Assembly (NCBI GenBank): GCA_023229525.1 | Contig: JALNZC010000025.1 | Span: 1 to 58,953, forward strand | Length of the DNA stretch: 58,953 nucleotides | From: Bacteroidales bacterium | GTDB lineage: Bacteria > Bacteroidota > Bacteroidia > Bacteroidales > FEN-979 | Direction: 5' to 3' | Position numbers and translations under genes: made by a program | Shown: positions 51,469 to 58,953 of the stretch, piece by piece | Position numbering within the stretch: the first letter of the stretch is position 1 | Layout of the letters: every line of letters begins with the position of its first letter | The notes under the pieces: generated by a model | What the model saw: only the letters and a program-made list of their open reading frames with translations | Told to the model about the DNA's origin: nothing | The model's database searches: none

Positions 51469-51496
51469 TTTGTTTTCGGTAAAAAGCGTACTTTTG
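51469..51496 (+). promoter_or_regulatory. korAB promoter (-33 TTTG, -7 TACTTTTG)
   Basis: TTTG at 51469-51472, a 16-nt spacer and TACTTTTG at 51489-51496 lie 22 nt before ATG 51519. The repeat locus ends only about 20 bp upstream of the -33 element. Confidence 0.75.
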
Positions 51497-51518
51497 CAGC
51501 CCTAAACGATTTGATACT

Positions 51519-53369
51519 ATGGCTAAGAAAAAAAGACCTGTAATTGAACGGGATGACGTAGTGGTAAAGTTTGTCGGTGATTCCGGTGACGGGATGCAGC
51601 TAACGGGAAACATGTTCTCCGACGTTGCTGCTCTGATTGGGAATGACCTCGCCACCTTCCCCGATTTTCCTGCCGAAATCCGCGCGCCTCAGAACACCAT
51701 AGCAGGGGTATCAGGGTTTCAGGTACACATGGGAAATTCTAAAATTTTTACTACCGGCGATTTGGTTGACGTATTGGTCGCCATGAATCCCGCCTCACTG
51801 AGAGCAAATCTGAAATGGGCCAAAAAAGGGGCTACCATTCTCACTGATACCGATGCGTTCGATGAAAAGGCAATTGAAAAGGCCGGATACAAACAGGATC
51901 CGCTTCAGGACAACACACTGATTGACTACAATCTGGTAAAAGCACCCATTACCACACTGACCAAGGAAAGTCTGAAAGACCTCGGTGTCGACAATAAAAT
52001 AGCAGAAAGAAGCAAAAACATGTTCGCACTGGGGATTCTTTACTTTATCTTCAACCGCGACTTGAAGCCTTCGTTCCATTATTATGAGCAAAAATTTAAG
52101 AAAAAACCGGAACTGATCCAGATCAATAAAATCGTTCTGCAATCGGGATATAATTATGCGGAAACCGTTGAAGCGATCGAATCGGTAATCCAGATTGCTC
52201 CTGCAAAGATGGAAAAAGGCAGGTATCGTAACATTACAGGTAACGTAGCCACGGCATGGGGACTTCTGGCCGCAGCCGAAAAATCGGGGCGTCCGCTTTT
52301 CCTCGGGTCATATCCCATTACTCCTGCCACGGAGATATTGATGGAACTGGCCAAATATAAATCGCTGGGGGCAAAAGTATTCCAGGCCGAAGATGAGATC
52401 GCGGGTGTTTGTTCTGCCATTGGCGCTTCCTTTACCGGATCGCTGGCTTGTACCACTACTTCCGGCCCGGGTTTGTCTTTAAAAAGTGAAGCCATCGGGT
52501 TGGCCGTGATCACTGAATTGCCATTGGTTATCGTAGATGTTCAGCGTGGTGGCCCGTCCACCGGATTACCGACCAAATCGGAACAAAGCGATTTATATCA
52601 GGCGCTGTTTGGCCGCAACGGAGAATGCCCGGTGATTGTAGTTGCCGCATCCACAGCTGAAAACTGTTTTTATTATGCTTATGAAGCTGCCAAACTGTCG
52701 CTTGAGCACATGACTCCGGTCATACTGCTTACTGACGGATATCTCGGGTTCGGTTCAACCCTTTTCAGGATACCTAAAATGGCTGATATGCCATCTATAA
52801 AACCTCCCCTGGCCGAGGCAAATGATCCGGATTTTAAGCCCTACAAACGGGATCCCGAAACCCTTGTACGCAAATGGGCTATTCCTGGTACCGAAGGCCT
52901 GCGTCACCGCGTGGGAGGTCTTGAAAAAGAGGATATTATCGGAACTGTTTCCAACGATCCGTTGAACCATCAGAAGATGGTCGACTACCGGGCTGCGAAA
53001 GTGGAGAAAGTGGCGGATTTCATCCCTGAACAACCCATTGACGGGGCTCCGGAAGGTCAATTACTTGTGGTTAGCTGGGGAGGTACTTATGGCGCCGTCC
53101 ACTCCGCTGTAAAACGACTTCAGGACGAAGGGAAATCCATAAGCCATGCCCATTTCCATCACATCATGCCCCTTCCGAAAAACACCGAAAAAGTGTTGAA
53201 AGGATTTAGGAAAATCATTGTTTGTGAACTGAACAGCGGACAGTTTGTCAATTATCTCCGGATGAAGTTTCCCATGCCAAATTTTTACCAGTTCAACAAA
53301 GTGCAGGGATTGCCTTTCATGATCAACGAGTTAACGGACAAGTTTAACCAACTTTTAGAGGAGAAATAA
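51519..53369 (+). CDS. korA: 2-oxoacid:ferredoxin oxidoreductase, fused gamma-alpha subunit
   Basis: The protein is 616 aa. The N-terminal about 190 residues are the gamma-type domain (VVKFVGDSGDGMQLTGNMF; PAEIRAPQNTIAGVSGFQ). The alpha domain follows (GSYPITPATEILMELAK; VFQAEDEIAGVCSAIGAS; TSGPGLSLKSEAIGLA; VDVQRGGPSTGLPTKSEQ) and a C-terminal transketolase-type domain. This fused layout is typical of KorA-type 2-oxoglutarate:ferredoxin oxidoreductase. The complex oxidatively decarboxylates (or reductively carboxylates) a 2-oxoacid with CoA and ferredoxin. The substrate assignment as 2-oxoglutarate rests on family resemblance. The korB gene follows after 1 nt. Confidence 0.93.
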   Translation: MAKKKRPVIERDDVVVKFVGDSGDGMQLTGNMFSDVAALIGNDLATFPDFPAEIRAPQNTIAGVSGFQVHMGNSKIFTTGDLVDVLVAMNPASLRANLKWAKKGATILTDTDAFDEKAIEKAGYKQDPLQDNTLIDYNLVKAPITTLTKESLKDLGVDNKIAERSKNMFALGILYFIFNRDLKPSFHYYEQKFKKKPELIQINKIVLQSGYNYAETVEAIESVIQIAPAKMEKGRYRNITGNVATAWGLLAAAEKSGRPLFLGSYPITPATEILMELAKYKSLGAKVFQAEDEIAGVCSAIGASFTGSLACTTTSGPGLSLKSEAIGLAVITELPLVIVDVQRGGPSTGLPTKSEQSDLYQALFGRNGECPVIVVAASTAENCFYYAYEAAKLSLEHMTPVILLTDGYLGFGSTLFRIPKMADMPSIKPPLAEANDPDFKPYKRDPETLVRKWAIPGTEGLRHRVGGLEKEDIIGTVSNDPLNHQKMVDYRAAKVEKVADFIPEQPIDGAPEGQLLVVSWGGTYGAVHSAVKRLQDEGKSISHAHFHHIMPLPKNTEKVLKGFRKIIVCELNSGQFVNYLRMKFPMPNFYQFNKVQGLPFMINELTDKFNQLLEEK

Positions 53370-53370
53370 G

Positions 53371-54408
53371 ATGGATTATGTAAATATGACCGTTGAACGT
53401 TCGAATGTTCAACTTTCCAAAGCAGATTTTGAAAGCGACCAGATGGTAAAATGGTGCCCCGGTTGCGGTGCACATGCCATTCTCGCAGCTGTTGAACGGG
53501 TTTTTCCGAAAATCGGCTACCGGAAGGAAAATTTCTGTATGGTTTCCGGTATCGGTTGTTCATCACGCTTTCCCTATTATGTCAATACCTATGGTTTCCA
53601 TGGAATTCACGGAAGGGCAGCAGCTATTTCGACAGGTGTAAAGATCGCCAATCCACGCCTGAGTGTCTGGATGGCTACCGGTGATGGCGATTCTCTGGCC
53701 ATTGGCGGGAATCACTTTATCCATATCATCCGGCGCAATGTGGATATCAATATCCTGTTGTTCAACAACCAGATTTATGGTCTGACCAAGGGTCAATATT
53801 CACCCACAACACCCATGGGAAAAATTACCAAGACATCACCCCAGGGTACTATTGAACACCCATTTACCGTTGGAGAACTCGTGATGGGCGCCCAGGGTAC
53901 ATTTTTCGCCAGGGTTCCCGATAACAACATTAACCTCATGACAGAAGCGATGTTCGAAGCAGCCCGCCACGACGGAACTTCCATCATTGAGATCATGCAA
54001 AATTGCATCATCTTTGCAGATAAAGCCCATAACGACATCACCGGGAAAGAAGTAAAAGATGAGACCATGCTTGTGGTTAAAAACGGGGAACCGATGATTT
54101 TCGGGAAGAATCGCGACAAAGGCATTATACTTCGCGATACGCATCTCGAAGTAGCTGAAATCGGAAAAAACGGCGTTACCCTTGATGATATCCTTGTTCA
54201 TGATCAATACAATCAGGATCCGGGTATTCAACTCATGCTTGCCAAACTTGCACCACCTCATTTTCCGATGGTATTTGGAGTGATCCGGTCAGCCATGTAT
54301 CCTACTTACGACGACCTCGTGGAAGAGCAGATCAAATATGCTAAAGAAACTTCGGAGATCAGAAATGTAGATGATTTGCTGAACTCCGGAGATACGTGGG
54401 AAATCTGA
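53371..54408 (+). CDS. korB: 2-oxoacid:ferredoxin oxidoreductase beta subunit (TPP-binding)
   Basis: The protein is 345 aa. It has the beta-subunit signatures: MVKWCPGCGAHAIL (Fe-S ligand cysteines), VSGIGCSSRFPYYV, HGRAAAISTGVKIANP and the TPP motif WMATGDGDSLAIGGNHF...ILLFNNQIYGLTKGQYSPT. It carries thiamine pyrophosphate and a 4Fe-4S cluster. It starts directly after korA, forming one transcript. No delta ferredoxin subunit is fused; the separate ferredoxin at 51076 is the probable electron partner. Confidence 0.94.
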   Translation: MDYVNMTVERSNVQLSKADFESDQMVKWCPGCGAHAILAAVERVFPKIGYRKENFCMVSGIGCSSRFPYYVNTYGFHGIHGRAAAISTGVKIANPRLSVWMATGDGDSLAIGGNHFIHIIRRNVDINILLFNNQIYGLTKGQYSPTTPMGKITKTSPQGTIEHPFTVGELVMGAQGTFFARVPDNNINLMTEAMFEAARHDGTSIIEIMQNCIIFADKAHNDITGKEVKDETMLVVKNGEPMIFGKNRDKGIILRDTHLEVAEIGKNGVTLDDILVHDQYNQDPGIQLMLAKLAPPHFPMVFGVIRSAMYPTYDDLVEEQIKYAKETSEIRNVDDLLNSGDTWEI

Positions 54409-54464
54409 TAAGGATGATTCTGATGCAGTAAATTCTGTAATCTTGTTTTAAAGCAGAAATTTTC

Positions 54465-55829
54465 ATGCTCCAATCCTTTCAACGGTTTATTTCGGAAAAC
54501 AAGTTGTTCCTTCCCGAAGCAAAAATTCTTCTTGCAGTTAGCGGCGGAATAGATTCGGTAGTGATGACCGAATTGTTTTACCGGGCTGGACTTCATGTCG
54601 GAATTGCGCACTGCAATTTCCAACTCAGAGGAAAAGATAGTCTGGATGATGAAGAATTTGTCCACCGGCTCGCTGCAAAAATTAATACTCCTTTCTTTGT
54701 AAAACGATTCAGTACTGCGGAATTCGCTAAAAGGGAAGGTGTTTCCATCCAGATGGCTGCCCGGAAGTTACGGTATGAATGGTTTGAGGAGATCCGATCA
54801 ACAGAAAATTTTGATTTCATTGCCACCGCCCATCATCGCGACGACCAGGTAGAGACCTTCTTTATCAATTTGATCCGCGGTACAGGCATCTCAGGATTAC
54901 ATGGAATACTTCCCAAAAAAGATAAAATAATCAGGCCCATGCTCTTTACCAACAGGCATGAAATTGAAGACTTTGCGATCAACCATTTTATCCCGTGGCG
55001 GGAAGACCGGTCAAATGAAGAAACCAAATATCTCCGAAACAGGATACGGCTTGAATTGCTTCCAATTATGAAGTCGCTAAATCCGGATCTTTCGGCGGGA
55101 ATTACAGCTACCATCGTTCAGATCCGTAGCCTGGAAGAACATTGGAAAAATGAGATCAGTCGCACGAAACAGCGGATCGTCAGTAAAACCGGGGAAGAAA
55201 TTCGGATCGATCTCCGAAAACTCACCCGGCTGAAACCACTTCAACCGCTGATTTGGGAATTGCTTTCACCATACGGTTTTAATGATACGGTGATCCGGGA
55301 TCTGCTGGAATCTTCTCCTGGCGAAAGTGGCAAAATGTTTTTCTCCAAAGCTTTCCGTCTCATTAAAAACCGGGATGAATTGATAATAACCCCTCTTTCA
55401 GATTCAACAACAGCCAATGTTATCAAGCCAGGCCGATTACATGTAGTAAAGGAACCCTTAACGATTGAAGAAGGGGTTAATATGCTGAAGAAACCTTTAC
55501 CCCTGAGCTTCACCATAATGGACATCGATAATAATTTCGAGATTCCTCTCTCCTCCAACATAGCAAACCTGAACCTGGCTAAGATCGAATTCCCCCTTAC
55601 CCTCAGAAAATGGCATCAGGGTGATGCTTTCTGTCCTCTGGGAATGAATAAAAAGAAAAAACTCAGTGATTTTTTTATCAACATGAAATTTTCTATTCCT
55701 GAAAAAGAGAATTGCTGGTTACTTTGCTCCGGAAAGCATATCATATGGATCGTCGGTTACCGCATTGATCATCGATTCAGAATCACCCGTGGTACGAAGA
55801 AGATCCTTCAGATAGAGCTGAAAAAGTAG
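54465..55829 (+). CDS. tilS: tRNA(Ile)-lysidine synthase
   Basis: The protein is 454 aa. The PP-loop ATP-binding motif AVSGGIDSVVM lies near residue 25. It is followed by HCNFQLRGKDSLDDEEFV, ATAHHRDDQVETFFINLIRGTG and REDRSNEETKYLRNRIRLELLP, all hallmarks of the catalytic domain. The C-terminal domain carries LRKWHQGDAFCPLGMNKKKKLSDFF, which recognises tRNA. It converts C34 of the tRNA(Ile) CAU anticodon to lysidine with ATP and lysine, and is normally essential. It lies downstream of korB with a separate leader. Repeat locus 6 begins 7 nt after the stop. Confidence 0.95.
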   Translation: MLQSFQRFISENKLFLPEAKILLAVSGGIDSVVMTELFYRAGLHVGIAHCNFQLRGKDSLDDEEFVHRLAAKINTPFFVKRFSTAEFAKREGVSIQMAARKLRYEWFEEIRSTENFDFIATAHHRDDQVETFFINLIRGTGISGLHGILPKKDKIIRPMLFTNRHEIEDFAINHFIPWREDRSNEETKYLRNRIRLELLPIMKSLNPDLSAGITATIVQIRSLEEHWKNEISRTKQRIVSKTGEEIRIDLRKLTRLKPLQPLIWELLSPYGFNDTVIRDLLESSPGESGKMFFSKAFRLIKNRDELIITPLSDSTTANVIKPGRLHVVKEPLTIEEGVNMLKKPLPLSFTIMDIDNNFEIPLSSNIANLNLAKIEFPLTLRKWHQGDAFCPLGMNKKKKLSDFFINMKFSIPEKENCWLLCSGKHIIWIVGYRIDHRFRITRGTKKILQIELKK

Positions 55830-55835
55830 CGCTTT

Positions 55836-55937
55836 CAGGATGCAGGATGCAGGATACAAGATACAGGATGCAGGATACAAGATACAGGATACAGGATACA
55901 GGATACAGGATGCAGGATACTGGATGCTGGATGCTGA
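55836..55937. repeat. Dispersed repeat locus 6 (pure heptamer array)
   Basis: About 14 degenerate heptamers (GGATGCA/GGATACA/AGATACA/GGATGCT) run in tandem with almost constant 7-bp phase, beginning 7 nt after the tilS stop. An AT-rich tail AAATCTAAAATC follows. The dsbD promoter element TAATTTTG lies at 55994-56001. Confidence 0.9.
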
Positions 55938-55993
55938 AAATCTAAAATCTAAAATCGTTAGGTTGGTTGCTACGTATTGGTCTTAATATTTCC

Positions 55994-56001
55994 TAATTTT
56001 G
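55994..56001 (+). promoter_or_regulatory. TAnnTTTG promoter of the dsbD gene
   Basis: TAATTTTG lies 38 nt before ATG 56039. Confidence 0.55.
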
Positions 56002-56038
56002 AGCGGTTCAACGTTGCCCTTCATTAATAAATATACTT

Positions 56039-58153
56039 ATGAAGAAATTATGGATTAGTCTGCTGATCTTTGTAGCACTGCCTTATTTCTCCTTTTCTCA
56101 AATTCTTGATCCGGTAAAATGGACATTTAATGTTGAGCAAACGACGCCGGACCAGGCGACCTTACTGTTTATCGCCAGAGCCGATCCGGGTTGGCATGTA
56201 TATTCTCAGGATATTCCGAAGGGGGGACCAATTCCTACCACATTTACTTTCGTCAAAAGCATTGGTTATGACCTCATCGGGAAAGTTGTTGAACCAAAGC
56301 CCATCACGGAAAATGATCCCAATTTCAATATGGTGCTTAAGTTCTTTGCTGATAAAATCATTTTCAAACAAAAAATCAGGATACTGAGCCGGAAAGATTT
56401 TGCGCTGAAAGGTGTGGTAAATTTCATGTGCTGTGATGATAAACAATGTTTGCCGCCGAACGATGTGGATTTTGAATTCAAGATAAAGGGAAATCCCAAT
56501 GCGGTTGCGGCCATCCAATCAGCATCCGGAAACTCAGCAACGTTACGATCCGACTCTGGAATTGCTTCGGAAAAAGAAAGTGTGAAAGCCACCGGTTCAT
56601 CCGTGACAAAATCCGACTCCGTGGCAAAGTCCAATGAACAGATTTTCTTGGGAACCACTGCAGCCGACTCAGCCGTCAATCAATCCCTTCTATGGTTTTT
56701 CCTGATCTCTTTCCTCGCAGGACTTGCTGCAATCATCACTCCCTGTGTCTTCCCCATGATCCCGATGACCGTCACTTTTTTCATGCACGATACGCATAAT
56801 AAACAAAAGGCACGTTTCGAAGCTCTTGTTTATGGATTGTCAATCATTGTGATCTATACCGTGATTGGCACTCTGGTGGCACTCACGCTGGGAGCAAATT
56901 TTGCCAATTTTCTCAGTACCCATTGGATACCGAACATCTTTTTCTTCCTGATCTTCATGGTTTTTGCTGCTTCATTCCTGGGTATGTTTGAAATTACCCT
57001 TCCAGGTTGGTTAGTCAATAAAGCTGATAAACAGGCGGACAAGGGAGGTTTTTCAGGAGCCTTTTTCATGGCTTTTACTTTGGTATTGGTCTCCTTTTCA
57101 TGTACAGGACCTATAGTGGGGGCACTCTTGGTGAAGGCAGCAAGTGGTCACATTCTGATGCCCATCATTGGCATGCTTGGCTTCTCACTGGCGTTTGCTT
57201 TACCTTTTACCCTTTTCGCCTTTTTTCCCTCCTGGCTTGCCGGTATTCCAAAATCGGGAAGCTGGCTGAATTCAGTTAAAGTGATACTTGGATTTCTTGA
57301 ATTGGCGCTCGGTTTGAAATTTCTCAGTATTGCCGACCAAACTTACCATTGGCATATCCTCGACCGGGAGATATATCTTGCCTTCTGGATTGTGATTTTC
57401 TTTTTAATGGGTTTGTACCTGCTTGGAAAGTTAAAATTCCACCATGACTCTGAATTATCATTTATCAGTGTTCCTAGGATTGCCCTGGCCATTATTGTTT
57501 TTACCTTTGTGGTATATATGATTCCGGGCATGTGGGGTGCACCGTTGAAAGCCTTGTCAGGATATCTTCCTCCTGAAACCTATCACGATTTTGATCTTAA
57601 AGCAATTATAAAACAAGAGGTGCGTTCAGTCGCTGCTGCCGGAGGGACTTCTCCTGCAACAACAGCGTTGTGTGACAAACCAAAATATGCTGAATTTTTA
57701 CGTCTTCCGCACGGACTTGAAGGTTATTTCGACTATAAACAGGCAATTGCCTGTGCAAAAAAGCAAAATAAACCGCTATTCATTGACTTTACCGGCCATG
57801 GTTGCGTGAATTGCCGTGAAATGGAAGCCAATGTATGGTCCGATCCCCAGGTCCTGAAGCGTCTTACCAATGATTTCATTGTAACGGCTTTATATGTTGA
57901 TGATAAATCTGAACTTCCTGAAAAAGAGTGGTATACATCAAAATATGACGGGAAGATCAAAAAGACTATAGGGAAACAATTTGCTGATTTTCAGATCACC
58001 CGTTTTCATGTGAATTCTCAACCCTATTATGTATTACTCGACACAGCCGGCAACCTTCTGACTAAACCCCGGGCATATGACCTTTCAATACCTGCCTTTG
58101 TGAAATTCCTGGATACTGCGTTGGAAAATTTTGGAAAACGCGAAAAAAAGTAA
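56039..58153 (+). CDS. dsbD: Thiol:disulfide interchange protein DsbD
   Basis: The protein is 704 aa. A signal peptide (ends FSFSQ) precedes the periplasmic N-terminal DsbD domain (about 25-155, with VNFMCCDDKQCLPP), a Ser-rich linker, about eight membrane helices (from about 218) with the paired cysteines in ITPCVFPMIPM and VSFSCTGPIVGA, and a C-terminal thioredoxin-like domain with CVNCREME (CxxC). It moves electrons from cytosolic thioredoxin to periplasmic proteins and so keeps envelope thiols reduced. The domain order and length fit the family. A short repeat fragment follows the stop. Confidence 0.93.
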   Translation: MKKLWISLLIFVALPYFSFSQILDPVKWTFNVEQTTPDQATLLFIARADPGWHVYSQDIPKGGPIPTTFTFVKSIGYDLIGKVVEPKPITENDPNFNMVLKFFADKIIFKQKIRILSRKDFALKGVVNFMCCDDKQCLPPNDVDFEFKIKGNPNAVAAIQSASGNSATLRSDSGIASEKESVKATGSSVTKSDSVAKSNEQIFLGTTAADSAVNQSLLWFFLISFLAGLAAIITPCVFPMIPMTVTFFMHDTHNKQKARFEALVYGLSIIVIYTVIGTLVALTLGANFANFLSTHWIPNIFFFLIFMVFAASFLGMFEITLPGWLVNKADKQADKGGFSGAFFMAFTLVLVSFSCTGPIVGALLVKAASGHILMPIIGMLGFSLAFALPFTLFAFFPSWLAGIPKSGSWLNSVKVILGFLELALGLKFLSIADQTYHWHILDREIYLAFWIVIFFLMGLYLLGKLKFHHDSELSFISVPRIALAIIVFTFVVYMIPGMWGAPLKALSGYLPPETYHDFDLKAIIKQEVRSVAAAGGTSPATTALCDKPKYAEFLRLPHGLEGYFDYKQAIACAKKQNKPLFIDFTGHGCVNCREMEANVWSDPQVLKRLTNDFIVTALYVDDKSELPEKEWYTSKYDGKIKKTIGKQFADFQITRFHVNSQPYYVLLDTAGNLLTKPRAYDLSIPAFVKFLDTALENFGKREKK

Positions 58154-58157
58154 ATCC

Positions 58158-58176
58158 GGTATAGGATACAGGATAG
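58158..58176. repeat. Dispersed repeat locus 7 (short remnant)
   Basis: About 19 bp (CCGGTATAGGATACAGGAT) of heptamer-like sequence begins a few bases after the dsbD stop. It is the smallest member of the family seen here. Confidence 0.5.
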
Positions 58177-58197
58177 ACCCTATGTTTGTAAAAGGCT

Positions 58198-58524
58198 TTG
58201 GCATGCATAAAAGCCTGCCCTTTATTGTTAATATCCGGTAGTGATGATCGCCTTTGGCCTGCACAACGCATGTCTGAAATGATAATGCAAAGACTGAAAA
58301 ACAATAATTTCAAGTTTCCTTACTATCATATAAATATACCAGATGCAGGACATATGCTTATAATGCTCAGCCTGTTAAGTATTAATCAAGAAAAAGATCA
58401 AGACTCAATTCTACCTGAAGAAAATATGTTTCAATTTCTTGGGGAAAAAAAGGAAAAGTTAATTGAACAAGTTAATGAAGTAGAATTTGAGATTGAGAAA
58501 TTCTTATCAAAGTATCTGTTTTAA
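58198..58524 (+). pseudogene. C-terminal remnant of an alpha/beta hydrolase (BAAT-type thioesterase)
   Basis: The frame is 108 codons, opened by a TTG directly after an in-frame TAA at 58189-58191. The stretch CPLLLISGSDDRLWPAQRM carries the Asp-containing loop of BAAT/dienelactone-type hydrolases, and PDAGHMLIM supplies the His of the triad. The nucleophile domain that should precede it is absent, so this is a truncated remnant. The C-terminal tail of about 50 residues does not match the family well. Confidence 0.5.
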
Positions 58525-58686
58525 CAGAAATTTTTAAGTGGTTACTGGCTTCTGCTTATCCGTAACAGCTTGTTTCTTTCCATGATGATTCAATTCGTTT
58601 GCAGCCCACCATCTTGATTACAGCAAGCTCACTTATATTAACCGGAAGTATTTGTTTCCTGTTGTTTGATGCGCGTCTGGACGCAA

Positions 58687-58953
58687 TTAATCTTTCACGC
58701 AGCGGATGGAATAAGCTTCGGTCGTTTTTACACCAAGGCCATGATCCAGCCAATTATAGCCAGTGTACAAGTAATGTTTCCATGCATTGGTAATATCACT
58801 CTCAGTAGCCGTCCAGAAGCCTTCACTCTCATTGAAATGGTAAAAAGCGCCACTATTCCAAAATCCAGGACCAAGGGCCGTAAATCCGCTGCTATTCGTT
58901 GCGCCGGAATTCGATGCCCAATGGTTTGTACCTGTTTCTTTCAACTTTCCCCC
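58687..58953 (-). CDS. FISUMP-domain protein, C-terminal part (runs off the window)
   Basis: The frame is open to the window edge and encodes at least 88 residues ending in AYSIRCVKD, the classical FISUMP C-terminus. It is preceded by GGKLKETGTNHW, SSGFTALGPGFW and GFWTATESD, matching the domain in the lipoprotein at 44999. The N-terminal portion and start codon lie beyond the window. It is a third FISUMP locus here, on the opposite strand. The function is unknown beyond being a probable secreted or lipoprotein surface component. Confidence 0.85.
   Translation of the reverse strand, partial: GGKLKETGTNHWASNSGATNSSGFTALGPGFWNSGAFYHFNESEGFWTATESDITNAWKHYLYTGYNWLDHGLGVKTTEAYSIRCVKD

Noticed and set aside
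41138..55937. CRISPR array as an explanation for the repeats
   Set aside because: The units are 7-bp tandem or 19-bp scattered words without regular spacers of 25-40 bp, and no cas gene is present.
1..58953. tRNA or rRNA genes
   Set aside because: I looked for tRNA-like T-loop words with paired acceptor ends and for conserved rRNA stretches and saw none. A covariance search (for example tRNAscan-SE) would be decisive.

Overview
The window reads as a chromosomal segment of a Bacteroidota bacterium, probably an anaerobe or microaerobe of a Bacteroidales-like lineage. Evidence: many genes are preceded by the Bacteroidota-type -7 element TAnnTTTG, several with a TTTG about 16-20 nt upstream, rather than by Shine-Dalgarno sites. 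Two secreted proteins carry C-terminal type IX secretion (T9SS) sorting domains. FISUMP and GEVED domains occur. A ferredoxin, a 2-oxoacid:ferredoxin oxidoreductase, a rubredoxin and a rubrerythrin point to low-oxygen metabolism. No rRNA, tRNA, transposase, phage gene or CRISPR array was recognised.

Layout. 0-5 kb: a CPBP membrane protease, a decayed membrane-protein gene, a soluble SecD-P1-like protein, small envelope proteins and a B12-binding radical SAM enzyme. 5.4-12.5 kb: one giant (2343 aa) T9SS-secreted protein with Asp-box repeats, a GEVED domain and a long repetitive beta region. 12.6-14.6 kb: a methyltransferase/SDR pair and a conserved protein with a Tudor/SH3-like N-terminus. 14.8-17.5 kb: a chagasin-like inhibitor and an ECF sigma / membrane protein / M23 peptidase operon, bracketed by a diverged copy of the promoter region of the 14.1 kb gene. 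18.0-22.6 kb: an orphan gene with cassette-like flanks, then an outer-membrane locus in which YjbH-like halves are encoded by two separate genes in reversed order. 23-30 kb: a co-directional biosynthetic locus of two radical SAM enzymes, an SDR, two glycosyltransferases and a DegT-type aminotransferase. 30.1-34.8 kb (minus strand): histidine kinase, NarL-type regulator, outer-membrane protein and ammonium transporter. 35-38.1 kb: hybrid histidine kinase and methyltransferase. 38.2-41.1 kb: a T9SS-exported C10 protease and a peroxide-defence group (glutathione peroxidase, rubredoxin, rubrerythrin). 41.3-58.2 kb: housekeeping genes (fused 2-oxoacid dehydrogenase E1, MnmD, LpxH, ferredoxin plus KorAB, TilS, DsbD, a Nudix hydrolase, a DEDD exonuclease), a FISUMP lipoprotein, a broken MNT/HEPN pair, and the edge of another FISUMP gene.

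The most unusual signal is a family of dispersed short repeats confined to about 41-58 kb. It has three modules: degenerate heptamer arrays (GGATACA/GGATGCA), an approx. 19-bp word CATCGGGAGCGAAGCGACC, and a GC-rich hairpin CCCCTCTCC-TTGA-GGAGAGGGG followed by a G-rich tail. Copies usually start within a few bases of a stop codon. One copy lies inside the mnmD reading frame, where it adds an in-frame segment of about 50 residues just before the SAM-binding motif. Several small genes (rubredoxin, ferredoxin) and several broken genes were read directly from the sequence.
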